Positions 11,171-22,620 are shown, numbered from the stretch's first letter. The stretch: 64,000 nucleotides of DNA from Epiperipatus broadwayi (GCA_028023455.1 JAQFVV010012416.1:6119594-6183593), one strand, 5' to 3'. Notes: generated by a model not told the origin, from the sequence alone. Numbers and translations: made by a program.

Positions 11171-12520
11171 CCATATGCAAAGAAATATGTCTGGGGTAGA
11201 ACTTCAAGATGGATCCCAATATCAACCTTGCAAATGCCAGTAGAAAATGGAGGTCTTGGCCTGATTGATCCAGGGCACATACATTTATTAATTTATTTAA
11301 AAGTCAATTTATTAGATCTTTTGTTGATCATGCTAGCTCCTTTAATGAAATTGGATGTAAGGGAAAATCTTTTATAACCAAACTGTTCATTGCTTATAGG
11401 GATATCCAGGATGATCTTAATTTGCCCAGTTTGGAAGGTATTAAATATAAAGACTTAATGAAGCATTTTAAAAGTCATGATAATGCATGGATGGATATAT
11501 AAAAAAGTGTTGAAAAAGTTGCACTCTATATATTCACCCCAATCCTACTTGAAATTTGTTTTCAAACTGATGAATGGCTTGTTTCCAACAGCTAAGGTTT
11601 TAAATGAAAGGCTACATACGAACTTAGATCCGATCTCACTACTATACAAATCTGGTGATGAAACTTTCCAGCATCTATTCGTTGAATGTTCAGCATTTGG
11701 ACAGATAAGAGCTAGAGTGTTCCACAGACCAATCATCAACTTAAAACTTCTATTTAGTCAATACTTTGAGAAATTTAATCCCCATAATGCAATGGTAACT
11801 GTGCATACCCTTAAGACAATAGGGTATATAAGATGTACTATGATATTCGACAATAAGAAATTTAACTGGCTGAGAAAACTCTACAGTGATTGGGAAATTT
11901 ATTTCAATCAATGTCAGGAATACTTGCCTAGGAAGATGATGACTCGAATCTGGAGTGGCCCAGGAATAACTCTATGTGAGATTATCAGATAAACATTTGT
12001 TTTGAGTAAAAGTTAGAATTCTACTGGGTGGCTTATTCCTTAGGCTAATCAAACATTTTGTTACATGATTCATCCTTCAAAATACAGCAAAACTCTCCAT
12101 ATAGTAGTGCCATCTTGTGCTAACAAGAGCAATCAATGGATGCCAGAAGGCTTGTGCATAAAATCCCTATCTAGTGCCTACTCATCCAATATCCCCAGAC
12201 TAGTTTCTGGCTTGTGGCCTTCATCAGTGAGGAGCCTTGGAACAATTATTGTGCTAGTATGAGATAGTGATCATGTGATGTTTAATGATTCATCCTTCTG
12301 AGATGCATTTTCTTGATGTCTTAAGAGTCTTCTTCTATAACATTGTTACAGGTCAACCTCCTTGAGATGGAGTTAACTGTTAATGGTATGGAGCCTTTTT
12401 GTCTTAATAGTGAAATATTCCAAATTCTTTGTGTTTTGGTTATCATTTGTTTAACTACTTGTATAAATTGTAAATATTTATGTTATTAATAAAGTTTTTA
12501 TTATAATTTTTAAAAAAAAA
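11171..12520 (+). pseudogene. L1/Tx1-like LINE C-terminal part and 3' UTR with poly-A
   Basis: Plus-strand continuation of the preceding fragment. Broken frames carry YVWGRTSRW, LQMPVENGGLGLIDP (the conserved ENGGLGL box after the RT domain), and at 11477-11992 a frame with ETFQHLFVECSAFGQIR, the cysteine/histidine region found near the C terminus of these proteins. A stop near 11377 and shifted frames show it is inactive. The 3' UTR runs through TTATTAATAAAG to a short poly-A at about 12512-12520. An R1 insertion (12079-12284) interrupts it. Confidence 0.75.
12065..12298 (-). mobile_element. R1 insertion with 14 bp target-site duplication, nested in a LINE
   Basis: The direct repeats ATGATTCATCCTTC at 12065-12078 and 12285-12298 flank a single R1 unit (12079-12284). 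Read on the minus strand, the unit starts TAAACATCACATGATCAC, passes through CTCACTGATGAAGGCCACAA and GCCAGAAACTAGTC, and ends at GGAGAGTTTTGCTGTATTTT. The exact 14 bp duplication of LINE 3' UTR sequence proves insertion into the older LINE. A duplication this long favours a target-primed retroposon over a cut-and-paste DNA transposon. Confidence 0.92.
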
Positions 12521-12773
12521 TTTTTATATGATTTTTTTTTTCACTCTATACCCCAATAAATATTAATTTTAATCATAATTTGCTTTATAACATTGTAATC
12601 CTTTTCACTGAATCTCAACTATAGCAGAAAATTTGATTCAATTTCATAAATCCATTTTAACAATGCAGAAACTCTGAACGGAGATATTTAAGTGGTAAAA
12701 CATTTCTTTAAATATTTGTATATACAATGTAATATTTTATATATGTACATACATTTTAGTTGTATTTTTATAT

Positions 12774-13067
12774 TGGACTATTTCCATCATCTAATATGAG
12801 TATCGAATGTCTTTAGAAAAATTTAACTTTATTTAAATATTCCAAACATATCCAACTGTTAGTAATAGCATATCAAACAGGTTAGCATACGCACAACATT
12901 TTGAGAAATATTATTTTCTCCTTTTCTTCAGGTGTTGCTGGCCTGACCAGTGACAGTTCTAGCATGGAGTTCAAACCTGGACCCTTAGATTCTTGAGTAT
13001 TGAATTTTTAAGGCAATGCTCTAACTAACAGCCATTCTGCCAAAGGCAAGTCATCACAAACCTTCAG
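12774..13067 (-). mobile_element. R2 SINE-like copy, single unit
   Basis: Minus-strand R2. It has the tail (GATGGAAATAGTCC region), the conserved body (TTTAAATAAAGTTAAATTTT), a core reading CTGAAGAAAAGGAG, and a tRNA-like head visible in antisense as GAGTTCAAACCTGG (T-arm/B-box region) followed by CTCTAACTAACAGCCATTCT (D-arm/A-box region). No target-site duplication was resolved. Confidence 0.75.
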
Positions 13068-13319
13068 GAAAACATATACATACATGTTTAAATACAATAT
13101 AGTTGTCAATATTACAATTACAATATAGAATATTCTCTTTTCATAACCAGGACTATTATGTATTTTAGCAATAATTTTTAGCACACATGCACATGCATAC
13201 ACTCATCTTTTTACAGTGTCTTTTTGTTTATTTGTATGATGATTTCACTATCTTCATTTTCATGTTTTCCCCCTCTAGGCTTAAATATGACTTCACTATT
13301 CTATTTAGTGAATAATATT

Positions 13320-13705
13320 ACTGTAATGTAATTTTCACTACACCACTTTCATGCAAGATAGGGACTGATTTCTATTCATTTGTAATACCTTGTGGAGGGG
13401 TGTAAACACAAACATATGATCAAAGATATGTGAAAAGATGTACGATCCCCAAAATATACATTTCAGGTTGAGCCAGCAAATATTAATTGGTCCAGGTCAA
13501 AATCTCTTACACATCTCTTTGTTGCTACTCAATGTATGTAGATAGCCAATTACTACGGTTTAATTGATAAGCATCAAGCTTACTGTCCTCACATCTTTGG
13601 TCATATGTTTACATTTATATCTTTCCACAAAGTGTTAAAAGCAGATAAAAACCAGTCCCTACCTTGCATGAGAATGGTGAAGTAAAAATTATACTACAGC
13701 AATAT
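13320..13705. repeat. Palindromic repeat, about 120 bp arms, unclassified
   Basis: The left arm carries CTTTCATGCAAGATAGGGAC and TGTGGAGGGGTGTAAACA. The right arm carries the diverged reverse complement (GTCCCTACCTTGCATGAGAA, TTTACATTTATATCTTTCCA). The spacer of about 140 bp includes GGTTGAGCCAGC. This is another inverted dimer, different in sequence from R1, R2 and R4. Confidence 0.75.
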
Positions 13706-13835
13706 CATTAAGTGGATAATCTCTCGTCTAATGAAGGATTAATAAAAATTATTAATTCACTATTCTATATTTTAAAATATCTTCAAAGTGTTATTTTTGA
13801 TATTCCATCTCATTTTGCATGTTGATTGTTAATAT

Positions 13836-14205
13836 AGAGGATTTGAACTCAGACTTAAAATCACCTTTCAACTATCCATACTATCTCATACCACTGATAC
13901 ACATGACCACATACATGTAGAAAAGATAAATAATCACCAGTATACGTATTTCATGCTAAACCAGCACTCATCAGTTGGACCAGATTATCATCTCCCACAC
14001 ACATATATATAATCAGTGCTCAGTTTATATTAAGATTGGAAATCTTCATACTTTAACGGATAGGCTTCAATCCGCTCCAACCTCCAATTCTTCAGCCATC
14101 CATACCATTGAAAATCTGATTATGAAAAGCCCAAATCTCATGCTGATGCTAATACTATTGCCATGCTCATATTGACCTCAAGTCATTTTGATCCTTCATG
14201 TATAG
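13836..14205 (-). mobile_element. R4 SINE with hammerhead core
   Basis: Antisense copy of the R4 family. The T-arm-like motif appears on the plus strand as GGATTTGAACTCAGAC (reverse complement GAGTTCAAATCC, near the pol III B box). The tail toward 14205 is the 5' extension shared with the copies at 50.6, 51.1 and 53.3 kb (CCTCCAATTCTTCAGC, TTGAAAATCTGATTATG). A hammerhead motif lies at 13935-13979. The body reads without ORFs. Confidence 0.8.
13935..13979 (-). ncRNA. Type I hammerhead ribozyme motif (slightly degraded)
   Basis: On the minus strand the order is CTGATGA (13968-13974), stem II GTGCT/AGCAT with loop GGTTT, GAAA (13949-13952), and stem III AT/AT around ACGT. Stem I pairs TCCAA with CTGGT imperfectly, with a mismatch next to the cleavage site. 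The catalytic core is complete. Reduced stem I pairing makes activity less certain than for the copy at 49.1 kb. Confidence 0.7.
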
Positions 14206-14744
14206 AATTGTTAGAAAATTTAATATAAAATGTCTAATATCTTCAATATTCAGTCTCTTAAAAACAGTTCTTTTAGTAAATCCAATCTTTTTCCATTTCT
14301 TTGATACCTTTTCTAAGTAATGACCAATGTCCATAAAATAGGCTTGTTTGAAACTGAAGAGTTTTAATGCTTGGATTGATTTTTGGCTGAGATTTTGCTT
14401 TTTTTGATAACAGTATTGTAATCCGTTAATTTAGTAAAAAAATCTTAGCAGTTGAAGTCATTATTTTTATAATTTTAGATTGTATATATAAGTTAAGATT
14501 TTCCATTTTCCATTTCTTAGATCTGAAAAAAATCTTTGATTATTTTCAGCATTTTCTATAATAAGGAATTGATTCAAAAGTCACTGATTGTTATTTAAAG
14601 AAACTTCATGGAGAAAAAAAGCTCACCTCAAGTTTAAGTGTCTGGTATGTACTGCTCAGAGAAGTTTTAAGAAACTTTAGAGATCAGTTTTGTTTGAATA
14701 TGCCAATCTAATGAATCAGTTAACTATTAATTCAGTTATCAGTA
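14206..14744. other. AT-rich stretch, nothing recognised
   Basis: No coding frame or assigned repeat. Confidence 0.5.
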
Positions 14745-14951
14745 TTTACATATCATACCATTTACAACTTTCTTAAACACTTTAAAACACTATTTTTTAT
14801 ATCAAAACTTTATCTAACATTTTCGACTGTCTTCTTGCAGTCATCATCAAAACTGACTGCAGGACAATCAAAACGGTTAGAATAAAGTTTTGATATAAAA
14901 AATAGTATTCTTAAAGTATTTAAGAAAGTTATAAATGGTATGATATGTAAA
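14745..14951. repeat. Palindromic repeat with hammerhead-like core at its centre
   Basis: Arms of about 80 bp (from TTTACATATCATACCATTTA at 14745, mirrored by TAAATGGTATGATATGTAAA ending at 14951). Each arm's inner end holds a ribozyme-like segment. On the minus strand of the left arm it reads TTGATGA (14844-14850), then a stem GACTG/CAGTC, then GAAA (14821-14824). The right arm's version is more degraded. Heads face inward, as in the other inverted dimers here. Confidence 0.75.
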
Positions 14952-15940
14952 AGTAGAAATCAATGCATAAGGAAAGGAAGAAGAAAATTACATTCACCAG
15001 TGTTTCTTATAACATTGTAGCTTATTTACAGAAAAATTCCTGAATATTTCTTTCTATTATTAAATCTTTCACTAGATTCTAATGTATTGTATAATACCTT
15101 GAGAAGGTCTCAATGGAGATGAAAGCCGATTTAATAAATATTATAATATAGTTATTAATAGTTGTTTCGATTGATTATTTATTTATTTTAAAAATCTTTA
15201 TATACTACAGTTTTTCCTATTTCACACAACTCCGACCAGCATTCTTTCATACAATTAAACCAATAATATTAATCCATAAAATATCTTTATTGTACTTTTT
15301 ACTTTTATAATGTTTGCATCATGCTGTTCTTATTCATTTCGCTAATATATATATATATGATGTGCTTAAAAAACCAGACTTGGTGTGACACTTAATTATG
15401 TGCTTTTAATTTCCTATCTAGAATAAGCTAGAAATTGAATTCGCAATTTTTATGAGTTATATAATTTATTAAGCAATATTTTCCTTTTTTTTTACTAATG
15501 TTTATTTTTATTATTATTTTTATTTCTTATGTATCTATTGTAGTTTGGTACGTTGAGGCTAAGCCAATTTGTAATTCGAATAATTTCTATAAAATCATAT
15601 AGACAAGCAGATTTATTTCTCTAATTTCCGATTCTCGAATGCTGTATGACTTCTCCGGCCAAAATTCATTCGATTCTTTTTATATATATATTTAAATTTT
15701 TAAAAGAAATCTTTTCAAAATTTTTAATGATTTATATTTATGCCCTGATTTTTTATTAATGATAATAAAGTTTTATTCACAATGAATTTATATGTTCAGT
15801 TTTAATTGTACCCCCCCCCCCAATAATTTTTATTTTATTGATATAACAAATTTCAAATAAATTCAAAACATTCTAAATATATCTTTAATCCAAAATTATG
15901 CTTATTTTACTTTTTAGTTATTTTATTCATTGTAAAATAG
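14952..15940. other. AT-rich stretch with a C11 tract
   Basis: No supported gene. A run of 11 C residues lies at 15811-15821. Confidence 0.5.
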
Positions 15941-15976
15941 ATGGCGCTTCGTCAAAGGCAAAATATTAATTTTAAA
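15941..15976 (+). other. Possible short host coding exon (weak)
   Basis: An ATG at 15941 opens the frame MALRQRQNINFK, directly followed by GTAAATGA, which could serve as a splice donor. The frame also continues without stop to 16123 (60 residues). No family is recognised. The only reason to note it is a slightly less AT-rich start with a usable donor, similar in form to the CDC37 exon. It could equally be chance. Confidence 0.15.
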
Positions 15977-16487
15977 GTAAATGATACTAGGAAAAAAGAA
16001 ATTACACAAATATGTGATAATTTTCAAAGAATAATTACTTATTACAATATAAAGTTCAAAATATATAATATTAATAGTCATTATAACATAAAAAAAGTTT
16101 GCATAATTTATATTGTTATATAACGGAGGTAAAAAACCAAAATCAAATTAAAAGTTTTTATCCTCCGCTCCCCTATTTATGTTTTTTTTCTTTTATACAT
16201 ATATACAAAATAACAAAGAATTCAATAAAAAAAATAATAATGGTGCAACTAATGAAAGCAAGTTCCTCGTATCTGCATATATATCAGGAGATGCATTAAC
16301 CTATCTCTGGATTTGATTTTATTCACTGTAAAAAGAGAGAGAATGTAGTTTTGGAGAAGACAAATTAAAAAGAAACTAAATAATAAAAATTATGATGATT
16401 ATAAACGTAATATTATCTATTAGGACGGTGAAGATTGGTGTTTTGGAATGAGCCAAAGAGCAGATTGGACAGTGATATGTATACAAG
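15977..16487. other. AT-rich stretch, nothing recognised
   Basis: Short frames across here have no recognisable domain, and no repeat family could be assigned. Confidence 0.45.
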
Positions 16488-17271
16488 GAAGGACAATTTA
16501 AACTACTAAATATCACACGACATTCTTTATGTTTACACAAGCTGTTTATACAGAGGCTAAACTTTTCATACACTAGCACCATTCAGTGTAAGCCAGACTA
16601 ATCAATGGATGCAGGAAGGTTTGTGCATAAAATCCCTATCTAGTGCCTATTCAGCCAATATCCCCAGACTAGTTTCTCACTTGTGATTTTTATCAGTGAG
16701 GAGCCTTAGATCTGAGAGCACTACACCTAGACCTAGGATGCTGAACTGAGTTCAGATCTATACGACTATACAAGCTAATGAGCTTGAATTGAAAAGATTA
16801 TTGTGGTTTCATTTTGGACTCAAAGCTCTATATTAGCTAATAAGGTAAAAGGTGGCTACTGGAGGGTTGCATTAAATCCTCAAATCTAGGACCAGTGCTT
16901 TCAGATCCAATACTGGACCTAGATTTGAGAATTTAATGCAACCCTCCAGCAGCCACCTTTTACCTTATTAGCTAACTATAGAGCCTTGAGTCCAAAATGA
17001 AACCACAATAAGGTTTTCAATTCAAGTTCATTAGCTTGTTTAGTCATATAGATCTGAACTCAGTTCAGCATCCTAGGTCTAGGTGAAGGGCTCTCAGATC
17101 CAAGGATCTCACTGACAAAAAGCCACAAGCTAGAAACTAGTCTGGGGATATTGGATGAGTAGGCACTAGATAGGGATTTTATACACAAACTTTGTATTCA
17201 TTGATTACTCTGGCTTGCACTGAGTGATGCTATTGTATTTAAAGTTTAGTCTCTGTGAAGGATAATTTAAA
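16488..17271. mobile_element. R1 inverted dimer with 15 bp target-site duplication
   Basis: Near-identical direct repeats GAAGGACAATTTAAA (16488-16502) and GAAGGATAATTTAAA (17257-17271) flank a 754 bp element. It is a palindrome: the antisense arm (16503 to about 16891) and sense arm (about 16917-17256) share R1 sequence throughout, with a centre near 16904. The arms include the body with GGAGGGTTGCATTAAATCC at the centre, the hammerhead-like region (right arm TCACTGACAAAAAGCCACAA then CTAGAAACTAG, degraded), and the R1 tail toward each outer end. One duplication around the whole palindrome shows it inserted as a unit. Confidence 0.92.
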
Positions 17272-17960
17272 AGACAATGATCTAAAGTCTTTTCTTTTCT
17301 ATTGTATAAGAAGTATATTGTGTCTATATTTGTTAACTTTATTTTATAAGAAAAAAATATTAGTTGGTAGAGCAGATTTGTTTTAATTAAAAAAAAATAC
17401 AAGAATTTGGGTTCTAAATACCAACTCTTAGAATTTTTATATAATACATAATAATAGAATTGATTGAGAATCCATAATATTAACTATTTTATAAGATTTC
17501 CAATATTTGATTGTTTTAGAAATAAGATTAGAATCTAGTTGTATATAGTTATGAATATAATCAACTATGTTCATAATAAATCTACTTCTATTGGTGGAAG
17601 TATATCATTGAATCTAATATCAATAAACTTATGTAATTCAGGGTATGAATTCAGTGTTCTTGTAATTTCATTAATTACGCTTTGTAAATTGGAAAATAAG
17701 TATAAAATGTAACGAGTAATCATTGTATTTGAAATTTTTTGCATACTCTTGGTACATATAGATATTACTGTAATGGTAAATGTTATGTCTTATGATCCGC
17801 AATGATTTGCTATCATGACAATTCAAGGAATCACTGCAAGACTAGATTGTTATTGTCTGCGGTATTAATCTTTTGACTTTGGTTCAGGGTAATTTTAATA
17901 AAATGGTGCAAAGACACTACGTAGAAATAAAACAAGTTTTGGCTGGTTTAGTTTCTCGAT
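17272..17960. other. AT-rich stretch, possible LTR remnant at its right end
   Basis: No supported gene. Toward the right end, TTTTAATAAAATGG and the later TTTTGGCGATGAGGATGGGA (about 17983-18002) resemble the end of an LTR and the primer-side sequence that follows it in some invertebrate Ty3/mdg4 elements. No second LTR was found. Confidence 0.35.
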
Positions 17961-19099
17961 ACTGAAACACTACACCTACACTAGTTTTGGCGATGAGGAT
18001 GGGATTGCATGAGATACTGAACAATATTAACTTAGTGAAATTCTGTGGATTATGTCTCTATACACCGTTCCTTTTGTTTCGGTACTGACTATCTTTGCAT
18101 AGATGTGGTTTACTATTCAATAGTGTATTTTCTTTACTTAAAAGTTAGTATTAATTATATGTAGGATGCCATACATATTTTTTTTTTTCTCTCCAAACTT
18201 ACCTTGTCTTTCGTTTTTTATTTCACTTATAATGACAACTATTGGTTCTTTGGTGCCTTTCAATATTGAGTAGCTACATATGTGGGACATATACACATCA
18301 GAGGTGAATTTTTTTTGAGAATCTAATAATATCAACCCTGATGAAAAGAAACATGCAACACTCCTCACTGTTTGTGGACTAAGAACATTAAGCATTCTTT
18401 GTTCTCTTATTTCACCAGTGTTGCCTCAGGACGTCATATCAAGAATTAATAAATTTTTAAAACAGTATTTCAACCTACAACCTTCCATTATTTACCAACA
18501 TTTTCAATTCCACCAACATTGGCAATGAGAAGAAGTGAATGTGAGTGTATTTTTAGCTGACCAACTTTTGGCAGAGAACTTTGGTCCTTCACTCACAGAG
18601 CGTCTTTGAGATCAATTCATCTGCAGACTTTGCAATGAAACCATACAATGCAAACTATTAATAGAAAAAACTTTAATCTTAGATACACCTGAGCAGCATA
18701 GCCTAACTGCTTAATCTGCATTGGTGCAGGTACATGAAATCCATGCCACAAACACTCCCATGTTGACCGTCGATCTTATTCAGTGAAACAGATCAACCTT
18801 ACCTTGCAAAAATGTTTCTGTTTTTCTTACTGCCTTCTCAAACATTCCCTTCCCCTAAAAGGAACACTGGTGCCTCTCAATCAGGATTTATACCTTGACA
18901 TGGTTGTGGTAGTCAACACAATTGAGTGGAATGCCCCTTCAAAAAAACCAATTGCCATTTCTGCCAGAAAATGGGTCATTTATAGCATGTATTCCAAGCA
19001 AAACAAGTACTATTTCTGGATCTTCAAATCAGTGCATGGCAGTAATGGAGATGGACGATGAGGCAGATCACATTCATGAGATATACCATGACAGCTCAA

Positions 19100-19251
19100 T
19101 ACTTAAATCCTCCACACATGTATACATAAATGGCAAGGAGTATAGAATGGAAGTTGACTCAGGATCAGAGTATTCTATTCTATTATTTGACACATCTGAA
19201 TTGTGCAAGGGAACAATACCCGAACTACACCCAGTAACAATTACATTATGA
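19100..19251 (+). pseudogene. Retroviral-type aspartic protease remnant of the LTR element
   Basis: Residues THVYINGKEYRMEVDSGSEY contain the D-S-G active-site box. The frame stops at 19249-19251, and downstream pieces (PCTILLEPEWF-like, about 19350-19385) lie in another register. It would have cleaved the Gag-Pol polyprotein of this element. Confidence 0.7.
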
Positions 19252-19567
19252 GATTTCCAGCACGACTCAATATTATTCAAGGAACAGTGTGTCATACATG
19301 TACAATATGGTGATCATTCATGTCATCTACATTTATTGATAACAGAGAGTCCTTGTACAATCCTGTTAGAACCTGAATGGTTCATACCTTTAGATGTTTC
19401 ACTATCTGGAGTTCATCTAATTACCGAACCATCTGTCAAGATATCATTAACCAATTCCCACAAGGTTTCAGCACAACTATAGGAACTTATCAGGGTCCAG
19501 CTATATCATTTCCAGTTGATCCTAAATTCCCCTGATCGAACTGTGAGCCTGGCCACTACTACTTGCA

Positions 19568-20080
19568 ATGAAACACAAGAACATTGTTTTAGATACTCTG
19601 CTTTATGATGGGGTCATTGAACCAGTGAAAAACCCTGTGTTGACAACACCTGTGGTACCAATTCTCAAACCAACAGGAGAGGTGAGATTATTCTGTGACT
19701 ACAAGGTAATAATTAACAGGGCTCTTCAGAATCATCCATACCCTATACCTGCAGTACATCATCTTCTGGCTTTTCTTCCTCTTAGCTCTGTCTTTGCAAA
19801 AATTGACTTAGTTAAGGCCTATCTACAACTTCCAGTTGATGACATGCCTGCAATCTTACAGGGCATCATCACACTTCAAGAAGTTTTCCATGTAAAACAT
19901 TTACAATACGGAATCCGTGTTGCACCCAGAATGTTTCATTGCATTATAGACAATTTACTCAGAAACATTCCCAGAGTCTTCCCATATTTCGATGACATAT
20001 TAATTTGTGCTTCTTCAATGATTGATCTATGTACTATGTACTGTGTTCAAAAGGTTAGAACACAGCAGATTGCGAGCTAA
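19568..20080 (+). pseudogene. Ty3/mdg4-type reverse transcriptase domain fragment
   Basis: A 170-residue frame covering the fingers and palm: VIEPVKNPVLTTPVVPILKP, FCDYKVIINRA, AKIDLVKAYLQLPV, QYGIRVAPRMFHCIIDNLL and YFDDILI in the expected order. A frameshift after the DD box (near 20030) moves the rest of the domain into another frame. The order and spacing match Ty3/mdg4 polymerases. Confidence 0.85.
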
Positions 20081-20460
20081 CAAAGAAAAAATGTGTATTC
20101 AGAATAGATTCTATAGAATTTCTGGGACATACAATCGACAGTAATGGCTTACATCTGTCTCCAGGTAAACAGCTGCAAAAAATTTAAATAATAGAATACC
20201 ATTATGCCATGAATCATCTAAAAATTGTTCTTCTTGGTTGTCTAAGAAATTGATTTGTATTTATAAAAGGAAACTTAGGCATCATAAATTGTTTAAGAAA
20301 TCAGGATCAAACTTTATAAATTTTAGAAGATTATTTAAAATCAAAGAAAAAATTGATTTCAAAAGATATATTGAGAAACTAGAGGTCAACCTAATTTGCA
20401 ATTCAAATTTACTTTTGGTCATTCATTAAAAAGCATTCTGGTGTAAAAAATAAAATGTCA

Positions 20461-20680
20461 ATTTGTCTGACAATGGGAATCTTACAGCTGATTTTGCCAA
20501 CTACTTTTCATCATGTACAAGAAAGAATATGCTATCTGAATCTTGCATAAGTACCGCTTTTAAAACTAATAATTTGATAATTATTGATTCATTAAATTAT
20601 AATGACCTTTTTCTAGCAATAAAGCAGCTCAAAAATAAAAAAAGTTTTGGGTATGATATTGAAACAGTAAGATATGCCTT
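20461..20680 (+). pseudogene. CR1/Jockey-like LINE, upstream RT fragment
   Basis: The frame starting at 20463 (MSDNGNLTADFANYFSSC ... IKQLKNKKSFGYD) matches the region just before the RT domain of CR1/Jockey-type LINEs (I..LKNKKS.GYD). Similarity ends soon after GYDIETV. The next protein segment of such an element, ELLTPVL...NYRPISLL, is found at 23.9-24.1 kb on the same strand. The two are probably halves of one element split by an insertion. Confidence 0.6.
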
Positions 20681-21892
20681 ACAAATCATAGTTTCACCTT
20701 GCGTTTCTTTTACCTACCCTCATGCCTTATTTAAAACCTAATTTTATTGTTTTGTGTGTGTACTGCGTATATTAACCAAAATCCTGCCTAAATTTATATG
20801 TTTAATGGGGTACCCGGGGTTTTATAATAATTAAATTTGTCTTAAACAGTTTTATTTTTGAACCGTCGAGTATATTTTACGTATATATGCTTGTACAATA
20901 AAGTAGGTCACATATTCTCATCTACACACATACTGCGATAATATTTTAAAAGGTTATGAAAATATTTGTTGTTTAAAGTTAGTTTGTTTTGGGTCTGTTT
21001 ATTTTGGGATATTATATTCGCTACATTTGCACTACATTTGTTTGCATTTAATAAAATAATATCACTAATAAATAGATTCTGGACATTAAATTCAAAAGAA
21101 AGTTGTAAATAAAAAATTTTACTTTAGTTTTTCAAAATCATGCCATTTTCTTTTTTTAAATCAGTGAGGGTAGGGAAAGAACATTAGTGGCTAATTTTAA
21201 CATGTTGGCACCAGTTTCACTAGTAGATTTTGATAAGACTAAGATAACAGAGTTAACGAGCAGATTTAATTAAAAGTGCATTCCTTGTTTTCCAATTTAA
21301 TTAATAAATTTAATGAATGGATTTTACCACCACAGGGTTAGATTTGTATAATCAGAGAGAGCATATAAATAGGGCTGATTGATTATTGTAATTAATTATT
21401 AGTCTGATGCATATTGTGACAGCAAAATTGTATTTCTGTGATTCTGAAAATTTGGAAATTGTTCATATTTTCTGATTACTTGTTTTATTCACATCATTGA
21501 ATTTACCTGCTTACTTTGTTAGTAAATCAAGTTTTGAGATCATTAACCTTAGAATGATGGGGTAAAGGGGCAGTAAGCTGTTTTCCCCCGGGATCCAGTG
21601 CCTTGGCCGTCCATCATTCACCATCCGATGTCCTGTCACCGTACCATCAAGCCCCAACTGAACCAGCCCAAAGAATGCTGCTCCTGAAGTCTACATGCTG
21701 AATGCTGCTGCTGAACAACAAACCCAAAGAAAATTAAAATTTGCTCAAAAACCCTAGCATAAAATTGGAAATGCCCACGGACTGATCCGTCAGAATGAAG
21801 TAATAAAAGTTAACTCGAGATCTCGTGAAACCTTCAGGCTATAGCTAATCTTTTGTCTCATACTCCATATTTAAGTATTTTATTAAATTGTT

Positions 21893-22115
21893 CTTTAATT
21901 CTTTATTGTAATGTAAATTTTTTAATTAATCTCTTCATTCTGCTTGGGTTAATTTTCTTTATGTATCTGTAAATGTTTTATTTTAATTCTTTATTGTAAT
22001 GTAAATTTTTTAATTAATCTCTTCATTCTGCTTGGGTTAATTTTCTTTATGTATCTGTAAATGTTTTATTTTAATTCTTTATTGTATGTAAATTTTTTAA
22101 TTAATCTTTTCAGGT
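21893..22115. repeat. 88 bp tandem repeat, about 2.5 units
   Basis: Units begin TAATTCTTTATTGTAATGTA at 21896, 21984 and 22072 (the third lacks AA and breaks off at about 22115). The first two are essentially identical, indicating a recent duplication. Confidence 0.95.
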
Positions 22116-22620
22116 ATATGCGAGTTACATGGGGAAATTGAATAATGCTTAGTTGCCATCTTAATTTATTAAACTGTAAACACGCATTTCCCCTCCCCAT
22201 TTATTATATGATTTTAAAAATGTATTTTCTTATGTGTAACAAATTTATCAAAATAATTGTTTATCTATCTCAGCTTTGTTGAGAGTCTGCTGGCTGTTAA
22301 AATATTAAATTTGAGAGCTATTTTGTTCTTTAATGAATTGCCCTTTTACTAAGAATATTTTAAAAATTAGCTGTGTGTTGCTAGCGAATGTGCTCAGGTG
22401 CTGAAACTTTACTATTCTCCAAAGTCGTAAATGGTTAAATCTGTCCCCTGTTTACTCCGCCATTCCCAGTAGTGTGCGATGAATGTCACATGGGAATTAT
22501 TTCGTGTACATCCCCACAGCTACAAAGCTTCTGGGTGCGGGCCAGGCTTGAGCCATGTAAGAATTAGAGATGCTCCAAATGAAAGGTGAAATGCCTGTCC
22601 AAAGCCCAAGACCATTTATT

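Larger units (their letters stand above)
17983..20185 (+). mobile_element. Broken Ty3/mdg4-type LTR retrotransposon (gag, protease, RT)
   Basis: Plus-strand remnant. A gag-like segment reads in broken frames at about 18560-18780 (QFICRLCNETIQ). A zinc-knuckle remnant with CHFCQKMGH follows at about 18945-18975. The protease region (18922-19251 frame) has YINGKEYRMEVDSGSEYSIL, with the aspartic protease DSG box. The reverse transcriptase frame at 19568-20080 contains EVRLFCDY, KIDLVKAYLQLPV (motif A) and YFDDILICAS (the catalytic DD box). After that it shifts frame into EFLGHTIDSNGLHLSPGK at about 20115-20166. RNase H, integrase and the 3' LTR are absent, so the copy is dead and truncated. Confidence 0.85.

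Noticed and set aside
18138-18395. 85-residue minus-strand frame upstream of the LTR element's protease
   Set aside because: It opposes the strand of the LTR element, has no domain, and probably overlaps its decayed leader or gag region.
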